Both the position numbers and the translations under genes were made by a program. A DNA stretch of 64,000 nt. It comes from Tubiluchus corallicola (lineage: Eukaryota > Priapulida > Priapulimorpha > Priapulimorphida > Tubiluchidae). The stretch is taken from assembly GCA_030141605.1 (NCBI GenBank), contig JAQGDQ010002370.1, positions 649,167 to 713,166 on the forward strand, written 5' to 3'. Within the stretch, counting starts at the first letter, position 1, and each line of letters opens with the position of its first letter. Positions 21,243 to 64,000 of this stretch are shown one piece after another. A model generated the notes under the pieces. That model was not told the DNA's origin, made no database searches, and worked only from the letters and a program-made list of their open reading frames with translations.

Positions 21243-22190
21243 TGCATCGTTACTATTTGTGAATTAACAAAAGCGGTGAGAGAAAAATACAATCTAAATT
21301 TATGTAATGTTTTGGAGTTTCGTTCAACCCTTCAACTTGCGGAAAATTTTTAAGCGATATTCTTAATTTGTTTCTGTAAGTGTGTTTCTGTAACAGATAA
21401 GTTAGCTAAAAATTTTCACTAAATTGTTATCTGGTTATTAATACCTTTTTCGATGTTATGTTAAAAAAATTTACTGCCATTGCTGTGTATTTTGCACTCT
21501 ACTTTAGCAATATTTGTAAACTAATATTTGTTTCGTTTGTAATATTGCGCGTTACACGTATCATTACACGCATTGCACGTTACACGTATTGTAAATGTAC
21601 ATGTAATCTTGTTGATCTTAATGTCAATAAAAATACTACTATTACGTTTGTTATTCTACTGATACACAACATATGATACTCATCACATGCGTGTAAGATG
21701 GGCGGATATTATTTCTGAATCTTTGTAGTTACTGTATGCTGTCACCCAAACTTTTTAATACGTATTTTTATGATTTAAGTGTGCAACTTATTAATGCTAA
21801 ACTTAGTTGTTTTAAATTTTAACAGTGCTTGTATTTTCTTAATTAAAATGGATCACTACTGGACATATAAGCTATATACAGGCACTTTTTGTATTTTGCC
21901 ATTTTTTATTCTGTAAATCATTTTATTGTGGTAGCATTTTATGCATGTATGATGCGTATATGTATGTATTATACATACGTATTGTGGTTTATATTGTACG
22001 TCTGTTCTGATATGGATTTTTGCCCGAAAAAAAGATAATCTTATCTTTATGTACCTTATCTTGTAGCGCCCCTTAATAACTCAAGTTCTTGTAATCTGTT
22101 TTGTTTATGCAGTAATCAAAGGACTTGTCTTTTAGCTGCTTACTGATTACTGGTTTCGAGTGAAGGTATGCTTTGTCATCATCGTTGGCA
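21243..22190. other. Intergenic, nothing supported
   Basis: AT-rich. Includes several ACACGTAT/ACACGCAT copies near 21550-21590. No gene seen. Confidence 0.5.
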
Positions 22191-22197
22191 TCACAGT

Positions 22198-22199
22198 CT

Positions 22200-22264
<65 letters not shown>

Positions 22265-22337
22265 CATCACCATCACCACCACCACCATCATCATCGTCGT
22301 CGTCGTCGTCATCATCATTATCATCATCATCATCATA
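22198..22337 (+). repeat. (CAT)n microsatellite with CAC and CGT variants
   Basis: About 140 bases of trinucleotide repeat; the long His, Met and Ile ORFs across it are artefacts. Confidence 0.95.
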
Positions 22338-22884
22338 ATCATTGTAAGCCGAACCTTAAATAAATTTACAATGCAATAATGCAATACAGGCAATTTAGTG
22401 GTGCTAGTGCTATTACGTATCTAATGTTTATCTAATATTTATTTTAAAGCCAACGTTTTTTACTTTTCTTTTATTACAATTATAATAACAATGATAGTCA
22501 TAGTAAATACTGTAAATACTAATGTTTTAGTTAATTATAAAAAATCATATAAGTTAAACCCAAAAGACAGAACAGATAAAATATAATTTTTCCTTCGTGA
22601 AGAAATTCTACGCAGCAGTCAAAAAATAACGATAATTTAATGATGTAATTGCATCCATGAACTATACGAAGCAAATATACTAAATTCTTTCAACTGTACA
22701 CTAAAAATTATAACTTGATGTACAAAATTAATGCGTCCTTTGTTCACAATATGACATTCAGGCATAATATTTACAAATTATTCATAATTAAAGTACAAAA
22801 TTATAATAATATTAACTTAAAAGATAAACAAACTTTGACAAATACTTTGATCTGCCTTTGTTAGCACCGAACTGACTTCTAAAT

Positions 22885-22890
22885 TTTATT
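22885..22890 (-). terminator. Possible poly(A) signal of the GFRL gene
   Basis: AATAAA on the minus strand about 365 bases past the stop codon. Confidence 0.25.
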
Positions 22891-23253
22891 AATAAATTTA
22901 CAAACAAGTTGAGTATGTAACAACGAACGTATAGTACAACATTATTTACAATAAAATTACAAACAAATACAATTACTTAATCTTAATATGTACGAAACAT
23001 TACTTTCTTCTCATCTATAGGCTTATAAACTAATGACAAGATCAATTTAGAAAATTTATACTTATCAAGTACTTCAACCGACACAAACGTTTTATGAAAC
23101 ACCTATGACACATAGCGCAAAAGTCAAGCAAAGCCAATTTGCTTTGGAAATTGAAAACCGCCTCAAGCATGAATTACATTTATACAAACGAGACATCTAC
23201 CTGTTCGTAAACTTGTTGCTGCAAATGATTTAATTAGTATAATACCTAGTACG

Positions 23254-58154
<34,901 letters not shown>

Positions 58155-60550
58155 AAGACTGTTTTGGCCAGCAAACAAACGACTTGACAGAGCTGTTTTT
58201 ACTTCTTCATATTGAGAATGTAATTAATAAACCATCACAGAACACCACCTTTTCCCAGTCCATACATAAACGTTTAAGCGAAAGCGTTGTTTTCTATTTT
58301 TAGGTTTGTTCATTGTTCATTCACAGTAGAAGCCCCGTCCATCTCTAATGCGCTGCTTTGGGCATCGATTGAGAACTAAATTGTTAAGCTTGCCACGAGA
58401 AACCTTCTCAGGTTTATTTTATTCAATTGTCTGCGCTCAGTTGTAAGCACACTGAATCGTCAAACAGATGCGTACTTACGAAGTTTGGTTTCACTGGAAA
58501 GAAATCTTCAAAGTGCGTCAGAAATGCCACTGCAGGAGTTAGGTGCACTAATTTGAATCAATTGTCGCTAATGACAATACTGTAATAGCATGTGTGAAGT
58601 ATGTTATAATTAGACTTCGTTTATTCATTTATCATGTGTCAAAGTGCTTACAAATGACGTGCTACTTACATTTCACGAAATTGTAGTCTAAAACGATGTC
58701 AAAATAAGGACAGCCTTTATGATAACATATTACGAAATGTATTATTCACCTTTAAACAGTCACTATAGCTTAAAAATTCCAGGCTCGTAATTTGCAAATC
58801 AAACCTACATATATTTGCCTCCGTGTTTGCAGAAATGCAGTGCTCAAATGACTATTATACGAGCGTTTTCACACATTTTGCGGAAATTAAATTCCGCACT
58901 GCACACAATCAACTTCCTGGCGTTCTCGAACGCAGTGTAAAGTTGTTTGGTTTCTATCTTGGCTTCTTGTTCCCCCCAGTAGTCAACACAGGCATTGATG
59001 CATTGATTCCTCCTGTGGTATGTCATCAGCGTCGAAAAACTCCAAAGAGCAATGTCAACACAACGTGAAACAAAGAAACCACAGACTAGACCAACTAGAG
59101 CAATGGTCTATGTGTAAGCAAACACATGTTGACATACGCGCACGCAAAATTCTTCGATCGCAAATGACTTGATTATGACAACATTGAAAACCACACTCTT
59201 TCATCGTTTAAGTTAAGCCTCTGTCAGATATTAGCTAATATTTGATTAATAATCTTTAATTAACCGGCACTGTCACGCATAGTAATGCACAGTGAGCCCA
59301 GTGCAGTAATCCGAGGGAAACTTTTCTGTCGAAGTTCACTAGAAATGTAGTATAGATTAGGAATTGTACTCAACGCAAAGGCTACTGTGGACGGTATCGT
59401 GCTACGCATATTGATAGAGATAACACTGCACAATCAAATTATGTGTCCGTCTAAATGGCTCTACCGTTTAAATAATGACTCTTTAATAGACATGGAGCAT
59501 TACAATGTACGAATGAAGGCCTCTGCTTCTTTTGGAAAAGAATATCAGCTCCAAAGCGTAACATAATTATACCACAATATAAGATTCATTTTTCAACTGA
59601 GGATTCTCCGAGAATAACCACTGTTACCCCAAATAAAAAGAAAGCGCCTGTACATGTACATCAGGCAAACGAAATCACTCAGGTTGAGTAATTTTATTAT
59701 TTTTATTTCTATCATTATTTGAAAATCCTTGACATTGAATAGGCAATTTACAAGATAGACATCTTACAAGGGTTACTCAAACTGAACAGCTAGCTTACTT
59801 ATAAGACAAAATAACAGTTTGTTTTCTGTTTTGTAATGAAGGTTAGGCAACAATGAACCACACCAGTAAATGGATGCATGAAAGCCAAAAAACTTGCTTC
59901 TGAATGACTTCAACTGCCTATTGCGTCATTGACGTAGGATGTACCCGCATCCGAACGTGATTCAAATTCATCTACTGGTTCAATGTCTCACCTTAGGGGA
60001 TGATCCTTGATAGTGATCCAAATCCCAGCCCAGTCACAGCCATCTACATTAAGTAAGGATTGAGTTGGATCCCTGTCCCGCTCCTAACGAACTGAGCAAA
60101 ATACTACCCACCGACTCTCAGTTACCAGTTACTGAAGAAACCAGTTATTATAATGTTGGGCATCAGTTTACTGAGTTTGTGTAAGAAAATTATTGTTATT
60201 TCATCGTTGAATTTAACTAAACATCCAGATTTTTTATATAAAACTTTTGCTGTAAAGGCAAGCAATACAAGTCAGATACAAGTAAGGTCCGTTACTAATC
60301 TGTTAAGCTACCTTTTAATCCCATTATAGGCCACTTCGTTTAAATATGCTTTCTTAATCTCATTAATGGCACTATAAGACAAATTTTCTGGAGCAACAAC
60401 AAGAACATATATCAGAGAATTAAACAAACAAACAATTAAACAAAACCCGCAACTTTACTGAATAACGCTGATACAGTTTCTTCGGATACAGTAAATACAA
60501 CACGATTTGCGAAAGATCAAGTTCGACTCGATTTATTGTAGCCGGTGACT
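58155..60550. other. Upstream flank of GFRL
   Basis: Should hold the GFRL promoter; no clear TATA box or CpG-rich core seen. A weak tRNA-like segment occurs near 59971. Confidence 0.5.
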
Positions 60551-60554
60551 CACT

Positions 60555-60780
60555 GAATTCAAGACGGCAGGTCAAAAATTTCATGGGTCAACCCGGACTT
60601 TCTTCTAACATATTCGCATAAAGTCTCATGACGATCCGTCGCGAACTAGCGGAGCCTTATGCTTTTTTCGAAAATGATGTTATTTGCCGACATCTTGAAT
60701 TCAAAATGGCGGATCAAAAATCCGACTTCGTCAATCGACGCAAAATTCGTTGACATATATCCACGTGAAGTATTTTAAGT
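60555..60780 (+). repeat. Two diverged copies of a GAATTCAA.ATGGCGGATCAAAAA unit
   Basis: GAATTCAAGACGGCAGGTCA near 60556 and GAATTCAAAATGGCGGATCA near 60698, about 140 bases apart, both in the same orientation. Confidence 0.55.
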
Positions 60781-62700
60781 GAAATGCCATTTTTTCACAC
60801 TCGTACATTGGAATGGTTCCATCCATTAGGGAGCCATTGTATACTGGCATCTACAAGTAGGCAGGGAGGCAACAGTTCCGTGCTCGATTCACTGGTGCAT
60901 TTCCACTGGCAAGGAAGATGCTAGAAGAACATTCTGACACTTTTTAAGTCTATTATTCTGCATGTTCCTGACAATTTCTCAACTCCATCGCCGACAATTC
61001 ACTGGTGGCCAGTACGGAGGGTTGCAGTTCAAAGATTTTCCCACAAATCTGGTCCTGCAGTCTTACCACGATATTCTGACGTTCAGTATTTCAGTACGGC
61101 ACCGTTGAGTCTGCGCTAAAGATTTTTTCGTCTTCAGAGTTAAGAGTTTTAGCTACTTCGCAACAGGTACCTGCTTTTACTAGAGATACACTGAATGTTG
61201 CTCAAAAACGCCGAACAAAGTTTGTTCGAAGTGCGGGCAAACCTCAACTGCTGTATGAAAACCATGTAGCACATCATGTGGTTTCCTGGATACCGCATTT
61301 TTCTACATCTACCGACAAGTTTTCTTTATCTGCAGCCGAGGATACTGCAGATACTGTTAGACCTTCGAGCCAAAGACACAAAATTATTTCTCTCACCTTA
61401 TTACATGCGAAAGTAAACTACTCTTCAATTTTGGTACTTGAACTTGTAATCGGAAAATCCCTAATTCAAGTACAGTTTCAGTCTCGAATTTTCACACTTT
61501 TTCTTTCTTGCTTAGTTTCAAAAATTTTGTAAGCATGTGGGTTTATCCCGACACACAAACATATTAATAACAATTTAAAACCTACAGAGTGCATCTATAT
61601 AAGTATATAGCTTATCTCTTGGGTAGACGTTCGCACAAAGCTGCCAGTGACTAATAGATGAAAACTTATTTCGAATGTTCCTTATGCACATTAAGTTTTA
61701 TATTCTTGGAATCGCTTTGTCTCAAGTGAGTGATAAATGCCGCCTCTGCATCATTTCCATTCAAAACTCGCTGTAGTGTTGACCGAAAACGGCGTTCAGA
61801 CAATTTCTAGATCAATTTTCGTTTGGCATCGACTGTCGTACACTTATATTTCTGGAAAACATTTAGCGGATCGAGTTGGCGGCGACACTGCCAGATATCT
61901 TTTTGTCATATTAGACTTATTGGTTTAGACAGATCGAAACCTAATAACCAAGATGATTGCCGCTATTTCCAAATAGTTGTTTCTGCGGTCAAAATTTTAA
62001 CAAGCATTATTGTTTTTACATCGTTTGGCAGTCTGCACTGAAGGTTGTGCTAAAAATAAACGCAACCAGCCACGTACCACCTGCATAAATATGAACAAGG
62101 TGAAATAAACGCTAAATTAGGCACCCTGTGAAATATGAGTCAGCTAACCAGCTGAGATATGCCAAAAATTCTATGTAAACAATATAAGACAAATGACTAT
62201 CTCAGCTACCTAGTCTTGCTTAATGTAATAAATATATTAAAAAATAAATGCCTTTTAGTAACAATTTTTTATCATTTTTTCTCAAAAACTAACTATATTT
62301 AATGCCGAAAGCCACTGGGACAAATGTTAATTAATTGTATTAACTACATGTGGATGATGGTATTATTATCAGTTTTACCGTTGAAATGTTTCCCTGGCCA
62401 GTAAATTCATAAGGCTTTTCTACTTTGTCAATTGAGAACAGCGTCTCACTGTCAATTAATGCAGTATCTACTGTTTGTTCTGCACAAAGTGTTTATTAAT
62501 GATATTTTTAACAGGTAAAGAACATTGTTAATTGTAATACTTTGTTAGTGAAAATTTTGTTTTTACAGTTATCTGACACATTTTGATGTTGACAATTAAA
62601 AATGTTGTTAAACGCAGCATTTTTTGGTAAAAAATGTATTACTTAATACACTCTATTGGTAAGAATATTGTTATTTTAAAGCTAACAAATTCTTAACGCT
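60781..62700. other. Intergenic; one open stretch of unknown meaning
   Basis: A plus-strand frame stays open from about 61081 to 61532, with a fair acceptor at 61095 and a GTAAGC donor near 61530. No family pattern was recognised. The rest shows nothing. Confidence 0.3.
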
Positions 62701-62702
62701 GC

Positions 62703-62703
62703 T

Positions 62704-62760
<57 letters not shown>

Positions 62761-62801
62761 GCAACAACAACAACAACTACTAGCACTACTACTACTACTA
62801 T

Positions 62802-62896
<95 letters not shown>

Positions 62897-62897
62897 A

Positions 62898-62980
<83 letters not shown>

Positions 62981-62981
62981 T
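62703..62981 (+). repeat. Compound (CAA)n-(CTA)n-(ATA)n microsatellite, about 280 bp
   Basis: CAA to about 62775, CTA to about 62894, ATA to 62981, with few interruptions. Confidence 0.97.
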
Positions 62982-64000
62982 GCTCAGTACAGAAGATGAT
63001 ATTATTAAGAATAAAAAACAGAAGGCCATGTTTTTTACCCAGAATAAATCAATTGTTTAAGCGGTATATCTCTCAAAATAAGGCTGCGGCTCTTTAATGG
63101 ATACGTAAACCAGTATCTTCATGTACAATAGTGAAATGTAGTGTTAGAATTCGCAACACAAGAAAAAGAAATTGATGTATGGATCTAGAATATGTATACA
63201 ATTTCACGGAGGCTTACATAAAAAGTTTTTAAAATAAAATGACCGTGTATGATATGGGGCCCAACTGCTGGGACCCAATGTCCTAGAATCTAACAAAATA
63301 ACATGAGCAGCTCTACAACTTAACCAAAAAGGTACTTTAAACCTCAAAAATTGAATCCAAAAAGCTAAGAAGGAGGATATTTAATGAGATTGCCAGAAAC
63401 AGTAGCATTAAACGATCACTGCTAAACGATCTCCAGGCAAACCAAAGACAACTTGGATATCAGCAATTAACAAAAGTCTGTAGCAGCTGAACATAAATTT
63501 AACAGTAGATCAAAGGATTTGAGAACTTTGAAGTACTCTAACTTAGAACAGAGGCTCGTGTGAGTGAAACGGGAAGAACAATAACATTAACGCTTAGTAA
63601 TCCAAAGTAAAGAAATTTTTAAACATCTGTATTATTTTCATGTTAAAAAGTTTAATGTTATACTTTTACGGATACAGCTGACATATTTTTTTAGTAAGAA
63701 TACTGTTATAGTAAGAACTAGAACAGACGTATTCCTATTTTTTTGAAACTTTAAGAATAGCGGGGTTCAGTTGAGATTTATTTCTAAACTTTTTCTGAAA
63801 TTTGCTACAGAACTTATTCCTTGACGATTATTGACAATTTGCACCTTAATTAATATAGGCCTGGCAGGGGAAATTTTGACTATTAAGCTTATCTCTGATT
63901 CGGTTATTTTGTTTTGAGACGCACCCGCCTTCAATTGTGCCGCCGCAGTTACAACATAGATGTATCGCATAAAGTGGCTGTCGGTGCTTGACGAAAAACC
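62982..64000. other. Intergenic, nothing supported
   Basis: AT-rich, short chance ORFs only. Confidence 0.5.

Noticed and set aside
22073-22393. His-rich and Met-rich ORFs
   Set aside because: CAT microsatellite artefact; no flanking coding signal.
62682-63029. 115-aa Leu/Val ORF
   Set aside because: Translation of the CAA/CTA/ATA repeat on the minus strand.

Overview
The window is nuclear DNA of an invertebrate animal. It is AT-rich, its genes have many introns with clean GT..AG junctions, and it is full of microsatellites and decayed transposons. A GDNF-receptor-alpha-like gene and an axonemal dynein-regulatory-complex gene point to a bilaterian with motile cilia or flagella. The phylum cannot be fixed from the sequence. 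No rRNA, intact tRNA, CRISPR array or prokaryotic operon was seen.

Left part (1-14.7 kb): three members of one family of small secreted proteins that I do not recognise. Gene A (+) enters from the left edge with its last two exons. Gene B (-, 3211 to 1741, 3 exons, 242 aa) lies tail-to-tail with A. Gene C (-, 14595 to 8904, 6 exons, 673 aa) is a larger paralog that gained a 430-aa acidic exon. All three share an aligned phase-2 splice junction; B and C also share a signal-peptide exon ending in phase 0. Between B and C lie a decayed LINE (about 4.85-5.23 kb) and an inverted pair of repeat arrays (6.65-8.35 kb).

Middle-left (15.5-21.1 kb): a nest of transposons. A decayed LINE is split by a hAT-like element with near-matching 8-bp target duplications. 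That element carries a minus-strand LINE 3' tail and a 2.8-kb element encoding endonuclease and RNase H but no reverse transcriptase, bounded by perfect 13-bp direct repeats.

Middle to right (23.2-58.2 kb): one minus-strand gene of 16 exons, 1098 codons, fully joined with matching phases. It encodes a signal peptide, GDNF/GAS1 domains 1-2, a long acidic/Thr-rich linker, domains 3-4, a Thr/Pro-rich linker and a C-terminal module with a hydrophobic tail. It looks like an invertebrate GFR-alpha-like receptor (GFRL). Intron 8 contains, on the opposite strand, an intronless 377-aa gene for DRC9 (IQCG). Intron 1 is 17.4 kb and holds microsatellites, a tandem duplication and a cluster of TGAGGTCA/TGAGCTCA motifs.

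Right end (58.2-64 kb): upstream flank of the receptor gene, with repeats and no gene I can support. All gene models are read by eye from ORFs, splice sites and phase continuity; no transcript or database evidence was available.
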